From Undaria pinnatifida (lineage: Eukaryota > Sar > Phaeophyceae > Laminariales > Alariaceae): DNA of 64,000 nt. Within the stretch, counting starts at the first letter, position 1; every line of letters starts with the position of its first letter. Shown piece by piece: positions 20,677-31,200 of the stretch. Location: positions 11,564,427-11,628,426 of the forward strand of contig JABAKD010000023.1 of assembly GCA_012845835.1 (NCBI GenBank), read 5' to 3'. The position numbers and the translations under genes are program-made. Under the pieces are notes generated by a model. That model was given only the letters and a program-made list of their open reading frames with translations, did no database searches and was not told the DNA's origin.

Positions 20677-21145
20677 AATGATTAAAACAAAACGGGATCT
20701 TTGCATAGAGATTACATTCCCTCCCCCATATTGTATGATATTACGATGGTTGACGCAATATCCTTATTACTCAGTATATAATACGCTAAGGTGGTCGTGA
20801 CGTTTTTTTTGGATCTTTGAAATATCTTGGTTAAAACACCCCCCCCACAAAAGCGGTGACTCCCGAGCTCCACTCGGCCTCAGGCGGCCTCGCGGTGCCG
20901 CCACGTCCCATCCGCACAGCAGCACTACGACATGCCGGCGAAAGAACGGGCGTCGGTGCCCCACCTCGGCGAGGGGGAAGCGTGGAAATCGCCCTCCCGG
21001 GGACGGCTCGCTTGGCCCCCGGCGTGGCGGGGAATAGTAAACAATTGCAAATCCCGCCCAGCCCGAGAGCATTGTAACCAACGAATCGGCTGCTGCTCGC
21101 CTGTCAGGTGTATTGCTCTACGAACTGCTGCATTGCTGTACTGTA
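20677..21145. other. no gene seen; flank of the Copia insertion
   Basis: The last ~90 bp (GCTGCTGCTCGCCTGTCAGG and CTGCTGCATTGCTGTACTG) resemble the repeat array on the far side of the Copia element at 26030-26230. This suggests that the element landed inside one array. Confidence 0.45.
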
Positions 21146-21672
21146 TGTTGGTAAACTCGTAGCATATAGGGAAAATATGTTGTATTATTGAGCAATTGCC
21201 CTTCTGAGACAGGTAGGCAAGGTGGAGTTGCCGAAAGAACTAGTGCAGGACGTAGAGTCTGAGCCTGATAGCTATCAAGAAGCCCGGCAATCGAAGTACG
21301 CCACGATTTGGGATGGAGCTATGTCTGCAGAAGTTGAAGGCTTGATAAGGGCAGGAACGTTCACGTTAGCGGAAAAGATTCCAATAGGCTGTAACGTGAT
21401 AGATGCTAGATGGGTTTTCAAATGGAAAGCAGACGAAACAGGAAAGATAGTGAAGGCCAAGGCTAGGCTTGTCGCGAAGGGCTTCAGGCAGAAGTATGGT
21501 GTAGACTATCTTGAGACTTTCTCGCCTACTGCAAATCCTGCATCAATTCGATTGTTGGTAGCATTGGCGTGCAAGTATGATTTGGAATTACTCCACCTTG
21601 CCTACCTGTCTCAGAAGGGCAATTGCTCAATAATACAACATCTTTTCCCCAGAAGCCACGAGTTTACCAACA
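21146..21672 (+). repeat. left terminal block of the Copia-type element
   Basis: 527 bp: an ~80-bp arm, about 370 bp of RT-derived sequence, and the same arm inverted. It starts TGTTGG and ends CCAACA, like an LTR. The right end of the element shares only the last 451 bp, so the two ends are not a standard LTR pair. Confidence 0.75.
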
Positions 21673-21828
21673 CGCTATAGCGACAAAGGTGTCTATTGCT
21701 CCGTCGTCCCCTTGGACTACACTAGACTGCTGTACGAGAGAGGCCTGATCAACCTGTCTCATCATGGCTGAACGGGGACACCTGCGTGTGGCCGAGTTCA
21801 GAGTAATCCGCAGGATGTTGGCGAGAGG

Positions 21829-24807
21829 ATGGTTTCCCTAGAGACGCAGTTGTCCCAACTTACGACTCTAGTCACGTCGCTTGTTGATCAACAGAAGGAG
21901 CAAGTGGAGTCCTCTGTGTCTGCTGTCGCGCCGGGAGGCGGCGGAACAGAGTATGCTGGTGGTACGCATTCTACCGATGATGCTACTGGCAGGACCGCGG
22001 GAGGTACGGGCGGCGATGCCCAAGGCCTTGGCGTGTCCAGCATAGGAGTTGGGAGTAGTAGCCTTGCTGGCTCAGGCTTGAACCCTAATGTATTCGCTGT
22101 TAATCGTTCATCTGCTGGTGCTGCAAGCTTTGGTTCGATTGGGATTGGAAGTGGGGCTGTAGGTAGCCAGTCTTTCGTTCCCGGGACTGTAGGTAGGGCT
22201 CTCGGAAGCCAGTCCTCTGTTCCTCCCGAACCTACTCCGTCGAGCAGGTGGTGGGAAAGTGTCGCCAGTGGAAACAATCTGATTTCTGGGGCCGGCATTA
22301 CTGATACAGGAGAGAAGTTGGGTGGGGGTCCTTTCAAAGTTCCCAAGGCTCCTGTTTTCGATGGGACAGACGTATCTTACCCCTCATGGTCGCAGAATTT
22401 TCTGCTAAGTGCCCGGCACAACAATCTGTATCAGGCGTTTGTTTCCGAGACTGAGATTCCGATTGCTGACATTGGTTTCGACTTGACCCCCTGGGTAGAG
22501 AAAGGATTCAGTGTGGGTGTGCTGCGTCAGGCTGAGATGGCATGGTGGTTTCTGTTCGACTGCTTGAAGAAGGATAGTCTGAAAACTATGGTTCGCCACG
22601 CTGGTTCTTCCAGCAAGGGTTTTCGAGTGCTGAAAGATCATTTTCTGCCGTTGAGCCAGAGTCAGATTCGTGTGCAGGAGGAGAAACTCAAATCACTGCG
22701 CATGCGTTCGAATGAGAATCCCTCGATCTTCTTTGCATCTGTGAGAGAGACCCTTGGTGTGCTTCAACTGCTGGAAGTCAAGAAAGATGACAGAGAGGTG
22801 TGCAACCTGATGCTCGAGGGGCTGTCGCATGAATATAAGACTCTGCGTGAAACTCTGGTAGTGTTCTGCCCGAATGACCCGTCGTTCATAGAGACTAAAG
22901 TGCGTGAACGGTACCTCGACTTGCAGACTCAAGGTGGTCCGAAGAAACACAGTGTTGCTCTGATGTCTAGGCCTGAGAAGAAGAGTGCGAAGAAGCAGAA
23001 GTACAAGTCAAGGTCTAAATCCGAGTCTGATTCATCTAAGAAAACGGCGTTTCAAGGGAAGTGTTTCAAGTGTGGGGAGGTCGGTCACGTGAAGAAGGAT
23101 TGTTTGGCTCGTGTGATCGCTCATCCCTCCCAGACCGGATCATCCAAGGACGCCAAGAATGAAAACGGTGAGATATCTGAGTTGTTAGTGCTTCTGTCCC
23201 AAACTGACTCGGACCTGAGGGATACCTGGAATGATACCATGGTGTTTCTGTCCCAAAATCTCTCAAACGATTGGAGTGATGACACGTATCTTGCATCGTG
23301 GTATGACTTTGTACTGGTGAATTGGGTGAATTCTTATGGTGCTGATATTCCAACGCTGTATAGTGAAGTGGCGGACAGGATAAGGAACTATGTCGGTAGT
23401 GATCGTGTTATTCGTGATTATATTCGTGAATATGCCACTCTCACCAAGAGGTGTTTCGAAGATTGGTATGCAGACACAGGTACCGCTTTCCACATGACAG
23501 ATTCTCTCTCGCGTATGAAGGATGTGAAGCCTTGCCACAAGAATGTAAAGGGAATTGGTGGCGTGACTTGTGAGGTAGCTCTTTCAGGAACTCTGGAATT
23601 GGTGTTCGTGTCTGCTGACAACGAGTTTTTGGTAGAGTTGAAGAATGTGCTGTACTGTCCCAAATTGGGGTACAACCTTTTTTCCCCCAGCGCAGAATTT
23701 CATGGCGAGTCATGGAATGGTCTTGGTGGTCCTCGTGGTGTGATGACTGCTTTCCACGGACATGTGACTTTTGAGAATTTCGATGGCATGTTTGTTGCGA
23801 CTGCGTATCGTGTGGGTGATGACTCTATTGGATCCGTGTTGGCTGCCCTCACTCCTTCAAACCCCAAGCACGAAACGATTATGGATGTGAATGACTTTCA
23901 TAACATTTATGCTCACTCACATGAAGGATTGCTTCGTACTACTGCAAAGCGACTGGGTATCAAGTTGACTGGTAGCCTAGATGCTTGTACGGGATGTTCG
24001 ATGTCGAAGGCAATTAGAAAAGGGATTGCTCGTGAAACTAAATGTAGATCAGATAAAAAGTTAGGGAGAGTTTATGTTGACCTGGGAGGGAAGAAGGCCG
24101 TTGTATCCATAGGGGGAAAGTATTACCCCATGATTGTGAAAGATGATTTCACAAGGCGTGCATGGATCTATTACCTGAGAAGTAAATCAGACGCTGCGAG
24201 TGCTTTCCAGAGTTTTCTTGCTAGTGTGCGTGCTGATGGAATCCCATCATTGGTTGAGATTGTTAGATCTGACAATGGAGGGGAGTTTTTCGGTGGAGAA
24301 TTTGTATCTGTGTGCAATGAGCTCTTGATTAAGCAAGAGTTCACCCCAGCTTACAGTCCTCAATACAACGGTGTTGCAGAGCGTGGCTTGGGATTGATAG
24401 AGGAGGCCGCAATGGCGGCTCGTGTTCAGGCGAAAGTTCTTTTTGGGCATGTACAGTTACCTAAGACTGACAGACTCTGGGCTGAGGCAATGCACTGGGC
24501 TTGCGAGGCACTTAATCACACGGCTTGTTCTGCTAACCCCGATTCCAAGTCGCCGTATGAAATGTGGTATGGGGAAGCTCGTCCTGCTAAACCTTATCAA
24601 TTTTTGAAACCGGCGTACTGCAAGTGGCAGCGACCGTCGAAGCTTTTTCCGAAGGGTGAGAGTTGCTTTTATGTCGGTCCTTCGAGAGACCACCCGCGTG
24701 ATTGTCATAGAGTACTTACGAGGGCTGGGACTATTCAGGAAACGAGGGGTGTAACGTGGGAGGCGTTGCCGTCACAACTCCCTCCACCGCAACCTCCATT
24801 CCGATAA
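21829..24807 (+). CDS. Copia-type gag-protease-integrase polyprotein region
   Basis: One long frame of 992 codons. A Gly/Ser-rich N-terminus is followed by a UBN2-type gag (about residues 165-380), a basic linker, a CCHC zinc knuckle CFKCGEVGHVKKDC (about 412-425), an aspartic protease with the DTG active site (WYADTGTAFHMT, about 546), a GAG-pre-integrase segment with an H/C cluster (CTGCSMSK, about 722), and an integrase core with the expected acidic triad (VYVDLGG, RSDNGGEF, NGVAERG, between about 747 and 852). The domain order integrase before RT is the hallmark of Copia/Pseudoviridae. In life the products assemble virus-like particles in the cytoplasm and insert cDNA in the nucleus. This part looks whole. 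Confidence 0.9.
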   Translation: MVSLETQLSQLTTLVTSLVDQQKEQVESSVSAVAPGGGGTEYAGGTHSTDDATGRTAGGTGGDAQGLGVSSIGVGSSSLAGSGLNPNVFAVNRSSAGAASFGSIGIGSGAVGSQSFVPGTVGRALGSQSSVPPEPTPSSRWWESVASGNNLISGAGITDTGEKLGGGPFKVPKAPVFDGTDVSYPSWSQNFLLSARHNNLYQAFVSETEIPIADIGFDLTPWVEKGFSVGVLRQAEMAWWFLFDCLKKDSLKTMVRHAGSSSKGFRVLKDHFLPLSQSQIRVQEEKLKSLRMRSNENPSIFFASVRETLGVLQLLEVKKDDREVCNLMLEGLSHEYKTLRETLVVFCPNDPSFIETKVRERYLDLQTQGGPKKHSVALMSRPEKKSAKKQKYKSRSKSESDSSKKTAFQGKCFKCGEVGHVKKDCLARVIAHPSQTGSSKDAKNENGEISELLVLLSQTDSDLRDTWNDTMVFLSQNLSNDWSDDTYLASWYDFVLVNWVNSYGADIPTLYSEVADRIRNYVGSDRVIRDYIREYATLTKRCFEDWYADTGTAFHMTDSLSRMKDVKPCHKNVKGIGGVTCEVALSGTLELVFVSADNEFLVELKNVLYCPKLGYNLFSPSAEFHGESWNGLGGPRGVMTAFHGHVTFENFDGMFVATAYRVGDDSIGSVLAALTPSNPKHETIMDVNDFHNIYAHSHEGLLRTTAKRLGIKLTGSLDACTGCSMSKAIRKGIARETKCRSDKKLGRVYVDLGGKKAVVSIGGKYYPMIVKDDFTRRAWIYYLRSKSDAASAFQSFLASVRADGIPSLVEIVRSDNGGEFFGGEFVSVCNELLIKQEFTPAYSPQYNGVAERGLGLIEEAAMAARVQAKVLFGHVQLPKTDRLWAEAMHWACEALNHTACSANPDSKSPYEMWYGEARPAKPYQFLKPAYCKWQRPSKLFPKGESCFYVGPSRDHPRDCHRVLTRAGTIQETRGVTWEALPSQLPPPQPPFR

Positions 24808-25427
24808 AGATCGCGGAGGAGGGAGGGGAGGAAAGTGACAACGATGTAGAAGCCAAGGTATGGCCGCTTGTAGGGAGGGGAGTTGCCCACACACTGTTGC
24901 GAAATAACGCGGCAGTGGTCCCCTTTGGTGCAGCAACGAACGAGGTAGTGGTCCCCCCTGGTGAAACAGTCAATGTGGTTGAAAGTGTTGACGCAGAGAG
25001 TGTAGGTCGATCGCTGTTTGCCCCCTCTGTGCCATCTTCGCCCGTTCCCTCTGTGTCGTCTCCAGCACCTGAGTTCACCGATGGTGAGGGGCAGGGAGGG
25101 CAAGATGTGGGGGAACTAGGGTCGGTGGGTCCTGAAGAGCAGGATACAGAGTCTATAGGGCCGGGAGGGCAGGAGGCAGAGGCAGAGGCATCTCCTCCAG
25201 TTGCTCGTCGTCCGCGGCATGTAGCTGAGCTAGCTGATTTCAACAACCCTGCGCGTGAGAATGATGAAGTAGGAGAAGGTAGAACTCGCGCGCAAACCCG
25301 TGCAGACAACCAGCAGAATGTATCTGGCCTTGTGGCCACTCTAGGGCCCGTCTGCGCAACAGAGATAATATATGCGCTGTTGGCGGAGCAGAGAGCAGGT
25401 GACACAGTGGAATTGCCGAAATAACTA

Positions 25428-25800
25428 GTGCAGGACGTAGAGTCTGAGCCTGATAGCTATCAAGAAGCCCGGCAATCGAAGTACGCCACGATTTGGGATG
25501 GAGCTATGTCTGCAGAAGTTGAAGGCTTGATAAGGGCAGGAACGTTCACGTTAGCGGAAAAGATTCCAATAGGCTGTAACGTGATAGATGCTAGATGGGT
25601 CTTCAAATGGAAAGCAGACGAAACAGGAAAGATAGTGAAGGCCAAGGCTAGGCTTGTCGCGAAGGGCTTCAGGCAGAAGTATGGTGTAGACTATCTTGAG
25701 ACTTTCTCGCCTACTGCAAATCCTGCATCAATTCGATTGTTGGTAGCATTAGCGTGCAAGTATGATTTGGAATTATTCCACCTTGCCTACCTGTCTCAGA
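25428..25800 (+). pseudogene. Copia-type RT, N-terminal part
   Basis: Recognised by WVFKWKADETGKIVKAKARL and AKGFRQKYGVDYLETFSPTA, the conserved fingers region of Copia reverse transcriptases. Preceded by a Ser/Pro/Glu-rich linker from about 24810. The same segment is repeated at 21222-21590 in the left terminal block. Fossil. Confidence 0.85.
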
Positions 25801-25857
25801 AGGGCAATTGCTCAATAATACAACATCTTTTCCCCAGAAGCCACGAGTTTACCAACA

Positions 25858-26894
25858 CTGCAGTACTGGGTAGGTCCGTGGGTGCGTGGTGGGTGGGTGG
25901 GTGGTGGGTAGTGGGTGGTGGGTGGGTGGTGGATGGCGGCTCGCTCGCTCCCCGACATGGCCGAGTATCGTCAAAAAATGAAACTCCCCCCGTTTGTTTC
26001 CTGCTTCATACCTGGTACAATGTGCTCAAGAACTAACCAACTAACTGCTCCTCGCGTACCAGGTGTACTGCTGTACGTACTGCTGCACTTTTTGTTTCCT
26101 GTTTCATACAAGGTCTGCCGTATAAAAGGAGTACAGCAGTAAGAAGGGTACCATCGGTTCCATGAACCAACCAACTAACTGCTCCCCGCGTACCAGGTGT
26201 GCTGCTGTACGTACTGCTGCACTGCTGTTCTGCTGTATGTAGTAAAGGTTTGGTCAGTGGGTGGGTGGAGGATGCACTGACTGCGTCGTCCGTGGTGGGT
26301 GGGTGGCCTATTATTTTTTGTTTTCTTAGTACTTAGACTTAAAAGAGAGCTCTGAGGGTGATACAGCACCTTTTTTTTTTCTTTTTGGGTGTAGGTGCAC
26401 TGCTGTACGTACTGCTGCACTGCCGTACGTACTGCTGCACTGCTGTACGTACTGCTGCACTGCTGTACGTACTGCTGCACTGCTGTACTGCTGTATGAGG
26501 TGAAGGTTTGGTCGGTGGGTGGGTGGAGGGTGCACTGTGTCGTCCGTGGTGGGTTCGTGGGCCGTTCCGTACGTTGGAGTCTTTTTTCGTCCTGTGGGAG
26601 ATGCACCTTTTTTTTGTTTAAAGAATATCGGCCTCCCACTGGTACCACCGTCGCCACTGCTGCACTCCTCTGTCCTTTACTACCGTACGTACTGCTGCAC
26701 TGCCGTACTGCTGCCTTGTTATTATTATATTTTTTTTTTTAGTATTGCACTCAGAGGATACAGCACCAATTTGTTTTTTTGCGCCATACCGGCCGGCAAC
26801 TGGCAAACTTCGGGAGTACCACTAGTGTATAGAATAAAGCGCCAAATACCTAAATATCAGCGTACGCGGAGTTTGAGATATATAAATCTATATA
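25858..26894. repeat. tandem array of GTAC/TGCTG minisatellite units
   Basis: CTGCTGTACGTACTGCTGCA units of about 19-24 bp, clustered at 26065-26095, 26200-26240, 26395-26490 and 26680-26715, within larger ~290-bp repeats that also share GGTTTGGTC(A/G)GTGGGTGGG and CGTCGTCCGTGGTGGG. No gene seen. Confidence 0.8.
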
Positions 26895-27944
26895 TCTTAG
26901 TTCGCTTATCACATATGCACATCCTTACGTCTGCGGATATCTCCCGCCTCTGACCGCCTTTCCGCGCGGTTTCTTCGCTGAGGCGTGCCCCCGTCTCGCC
27001 TGCAACCACCGGCTCAGCTGATCCGCCCGCTCGGCGCCGTAGCGCGCGCGCGAGGCCTCGACGTCGAGATCTACGACGAGATCTCCGAAAAATCGTGCCC
27101 TGTGAGACGTTTGGTGCGTAGTCTGCACACAGGGCTAATGTCTTCGCGTTATTTCTTCGGTACGTGTTCTCTGACCTCCGACACACGGGGGGGGGTCGAT
27201 TACCTGGCCGGCGTCGCCATTGTAAAGGCCACTAAGCGAGGTTTGTGCTAGGATCTGGGGAAGAAAAGTTCGTAATCCCCGAGAACACATGCCACCCAGG
27301 CGTAGTGGAGAACTGCGAACTCTCAATATTTTTGAACCCCCGGTAGTCTACAGCAGCACGTATACGTGTACATGATGTACAGCAGTAGCTGAAGCTATGA
27401 TGAGCCTGCAGCATCACGAAGCTACAAATGGTATATGCACAGCAGCAGCTAGGCGTCGTGGAGAACTGCGAACTCTCAATATTTTTGAACCCCCGGTAGT
27501 CTACAGCAGCACGTACATGTACATGATGTACAGCAGTAGCTGAAGCTATGATGAGCCTGCAGCATGACGAAGCTACAAATGGTATATGCACAGCAGCATC
27601 ACGAAGCTACAAATGGTATATGCACAGCAGCTTCACGAAGCTACAAATGGTATATGCACAGCAGCAGCTGTGGCCGCGCCTTTCTGCGTAGCAACGCAGA
27701 GCGTCACCCAGCTGGGGTGAACCGCCATGCTCTCCCATAATTTCCAGGCTGCCTTCTCGCATTGTTCCGCCGCACACGGGAAATCGGGGAAAAATTTGTC
27801 GGCATTTTCCCTTTCCAGTATCTCCCATATACTCGCATGAATTAACAAACTTCGTCTAACTCTTGGCATTACTTCTTACCCTCTTAATATTTACTATCCT
27901 GCGCTGCGACCGGCGGCTGTCCAGGCCGCCGGCGTAGCCCCTTG
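26895..27944 (+). mobile_element. Helitron-like element HLE, copy 4
   Basis: A solitary copy: TCTTAGTTCGCTTATCAC at 26895 after ATATA, and hairpin (CCGGCGGC, TGTCCAG, GCCGCCGG) plus CGTAGCCCCTTG at 27944 before TATA. It gives clean boundaries for the family, independent of the palindromic cluster. The minisatellite between the exons has fewer units here. Confidence 0.8.
27633..27869 (-). CDS. HLE-encoded protein, first exon (copy 4)
   Basis: MPRVRRSLLIHASIWEIL start; two extra residues (Ala-Ser) relative to copies 2 and 3, otherwise the same ~60-residue conserved block. An in-frame 6-bp change is what one expects if the frame is, or recently was, under selection. The last-exon equivalent is at about 26925-27122, minus. 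Confidence 0.45.
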   Translation of the reverse strand: MPRVRRSLLIHASIWEILERENADKFFPDFPCAAEQCEKAAWKLWESMAVHPSWVTLCVATQKGAATAAAVHIPFVAS

Positions 27945-28208
27945 TATATAAAATTATATACCTAGACCTCGCCCCCCTCGGACGTCTCGCTCGGCATATC
28001 CTCCCCCCTCTCAGCCCTTCTCAGCCCGTAATTGCCGAAAAGAAAATTAGTTGCTGGGGAAAAGAACCGTCCCGAAGTTCCTTGGCCTTCCTCCCTTTCC
28101 CTAGTCTCATTCTTACTTAGCTCTCATTCTCTGATCTTTACTGCTTGCTCTCTGATATTTTTATTTTGCTTTTTCAGCAACTTCTTTTTTGTACTTTTAC
28201 TTTTGAAG
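27945..28208. other. upstream flank of the 28-kb gene
   Basis: Pyrimidine-rich, with possible acceptors (TTTGCTTTTTCAG at about 28162-28174). It may be an intron before the first recognised exon; the start codon has not been found. Confidence 0.35.
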
Positions 28209-31200
28209 TTGGTCAATTGCTGGCTGTTGGGAGGGAATTGCCGTTGACGGCTGCAAACAATTTGAATTTGAAATTTGCCGGATCGGCAATAACAATTTGA
28301 AGTTGAAATTCGCGAATCGAGTCAAGGCTAGTGCGGGAGGAGGCTCCGCCAACAGTGGGGGTGGTGGAGGTTCAGGATCAGGCGTGTGGAAGCTGGTCGG
28401 GCAAGAACGAGATTCAGCTTCTTCTGGCAATCCTGATTGGCCGTGCCCGAGCAAGGGTTGTGACGGCTTCCTCATCGCACGAAATAGGAAAAACAGGAGT
28501 TCCCAGTACGCTGTCTGCGACACCTGCAGGAGTGACGAGCCTTCCACGTGCCAAGCTTTTCATAACCTTAACAAGAAGCACTGGGGAAGCGGTGACAACC
28601 CTCGTGTGTGTGACTGGTGTGACGCGGACACCTGTGATTCACCTTCGATCGGCGTCCCTAACGAAGGAGCTGAGAGCTTGACGAAACGTGAGTTTCATTT
28701 CTTCGTGTTGTTGGAATTTGATGTTTGCTGTCAGCTACTATACTACTACTGATGATGTTGAGAGTTTTGTTTCCGTGGTCAGTGTGTTCAGCGCCGTGCG
28801 ACATAGGTAAGACACCAGATGTCAACACCCTGTATTTTCGGTAGTGCTGCGTTGAGTGTTGGCTGAGTATGCTGCAAGTTGTGCGCAATAGACTACCAGT
28901 ATGTGGTTTTGGGTGTTGGTGAACTCAAGCGAATCCTGTTTCCAATAATGATGCACATTGAAATTTACATTGTTTGACCTTGTGTGCCTTTCTGCAACGT
29001 CTGCTGTAGCATGTGTGTGCTACACCAGCGTGGTCGAACTACCACACGGTGTGGAAGCTGTGCTTGGGGACGCGTAGCCTGAACAAACTCAAGTTCGCCT
29101 TGGTGGTCACGGAGGGCAGTCCCGTCGTCGGGGTAAGCATGTTGTACTAGTTGTCTACGCAGTTGTGTGCTGTGATTTCTTTTTCATGCGTACAAACACA
29201 CTTTTGCATGTACGAGTACGTGTACGGGGCAGTCCCGTCATCGGGGTATAAGCGGGAATTGTACAAGTACTCAGGTCTACGAGTAGACCTATGCAGTGAC
29301 GCTGTGTGATGCGATTTCTTTTTCATACGTACAGCCAAACACACTTCATGTATGTACGACTACGAGTACGGGGCAGTCCCGTCATCGGGGTAAGCGGGGG
29401 TTGGACAAGTGGTCCATGCAGTGACGCTTTGTGCTGTGATATAAACACACGTTTTGGATGTACGACTACGACTACGTGGTATCTATACATGTAAGACGGA
29501 ATGAAAACGGGCAAGTCTCATCACGGGGGTCAGCCAGGGTTGTAAAAATGGTCCATGCAGTGATAAATAACACAGCAGCATGATACCTCAGCACCAGTCG
29601 CAGTACACACTGGAGGTTGATATTATAAAAAATGAAAATACACTCCAGCTGTGAGATCGAAGATTTCGTCGAAACTCATCTTTGCAAGCTGTGTGTGATA
29701 CTCCGATCGCGCGCATTACGAGTTGTGTGTCCTCATTAAGGATATAGGTCGGCGACTCCCCTTACAACTACAGTGTAGCTATCAGGGTCAACAGGATGAT
29801 TTTATATATATAGCAGTAAGCAGAAGCTGAAGTTAACCTGGGTGGTGCTGGAGAGCAGTCCCGTGATTGGGGTTAGCGAGTTGTTCATGTAGTGACGCGG
29901 TGTACTACTACTGTTACTCATTTTTCATACAACCACATGAACTCTTTGTATTAACGAGTACAAGAAGGGTGCGCAACCTCTTCAGGAATCGCAGTACACG
30001 TCGGTCGTAATAGTGTTGATAGCAGCAGTAATAGAGTAGTACCGAACAATATATACAGCAGGTACTGTCTCTTACCCTTCGTTGTCGGTATTCCGAGTTT
30101 CATTTCTTCGTGTTGTTGGAATTTGATGTTTGCTGTCAGCTACTATACTACTACTGATGATGTTGAGAGTTTTGTTCCCGTGGTCAGTGTGTTCAGCGCC
30201 GTGCGACATAGGTAAGACACCAGATGTCAACACCCTGTATTTTCGGTAGTGCTGCGTTGAGTGTTGGCTGAGTGTGCTGCAAGTTGTGCGCAATAGACTA
30301 CCAGTATGTGGTTTTGGGTGTTGGTGAACTCAAGCGAATCCTGTTTCCAATAATGATGCACATTGAAATTTACATTGTTTGACCTTGTGTGCCTTTCTGC
30401 AACGTCTGCTGTAGCATGTGTGTGCTACACCAGCGTGGTCGAACTACCACACGGTGTGGAAGCTGTGCTTGGGGACGCGTAGCCTGAACAAACTCAAGTT
30501 CGCCTTGGTGGTCACGGAGGGCAGTCCCGTCATCGGGGTAAGCATGTTGTACTAGTTGTCTACGCAGTTGTGTGCTGTGATTTCTTTTTCATGCGTACAA
30601 ACACACTTTTGCATGTACGAGTACGTGTACGGGGCAGTCCCGTCATCGGGGTATAAGCGGGAATTGTACAAGTACTCAGGTCTACGAGTAGACCTATGCA
30701 GTGACGCTGTGTGATGCGATTTCTTTTTCATACGTACAGCCAAACACACTTCATGTATGTACGACTACGAGTACGGGGCAGTCCCGTCATCGGGGTAAGC
30801 GGGGGTTGGACAAGTGGTCCATGCAGTGACGCTTTGTGCTGTGATATAAACACACGTTTTGGATGTACGACTACGACTACGTGGTATCTATACATGTAAG
30901 ACGGAATGAAAACGGGCAAGTCTCATCACGGGGGTCAGCCAGGGTTGTAAAAATGATCCATGCAGTGTTAAATAACACAGAAGCATGATACCTCAGCACC
31001 AGTCGCAGTACACACTGGAGGTTGAAATATAGCAGTAAGCAGAAGCTGAAGTTAACCTGGGTGGTGCTGGAGAGCAGTCCCGTGATTGGGGTTAGCGAGT
31101 TGTTCATGTAGTGACGCGGTGTACTACTACTGTTACTCATTTTTCATACAACCACATGAACTCTTTGTATTAACGAGTACAAGTAGGGTGCGCAACCTCT

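Larger units (their letters stand above)
21146..25857 (+). mobile_element. Copia-type retroelement with unusual ends
   Basis: Bounded by TGTTGGTAAACTCG and its inverse CGAGTTTACCAACA and by near-identical 5-bp flanks (CTGTA, CTGCA), as expected for an integrase-inserted LTR element. Inside are, in order, gag, protease, GAG-pre-integrase, integrase core, a low-complexity linker and the N-terminal part of RT. A 451-bp stretch with that RT part and the right end (25407-25857) also occurs at the left end (21222-21672), preceded by an inverted ~76-80-bp copy of the right end. It looks young (the two 451-bp blocks differ at a handful of sites) but not autonomous; a fossil with few breaks. Confidence 0.8.
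28690..30094. repeat. 1.4-kb tandem duplication inside the gene, copy 1
   Basis: Starts at the third base of intron 1 and ends TTGTCGGTATTCC. It holds exon 2a, then a set of ~140-bp degenerate tandem subunits, each with GGGGCAGTCCCGTCATCGGGGT (a copy of the exon 2 donor region), and a family D insertion (29620-29806) that copy 2 lacks. Confidence 0.9.

Noticed and set aside
24731-25405. 224-codon minus-strand frame within the Copia element
   Set aside because: Antisense shadow of the Ser/Pro/Glu-rich linker between integrase and RT.
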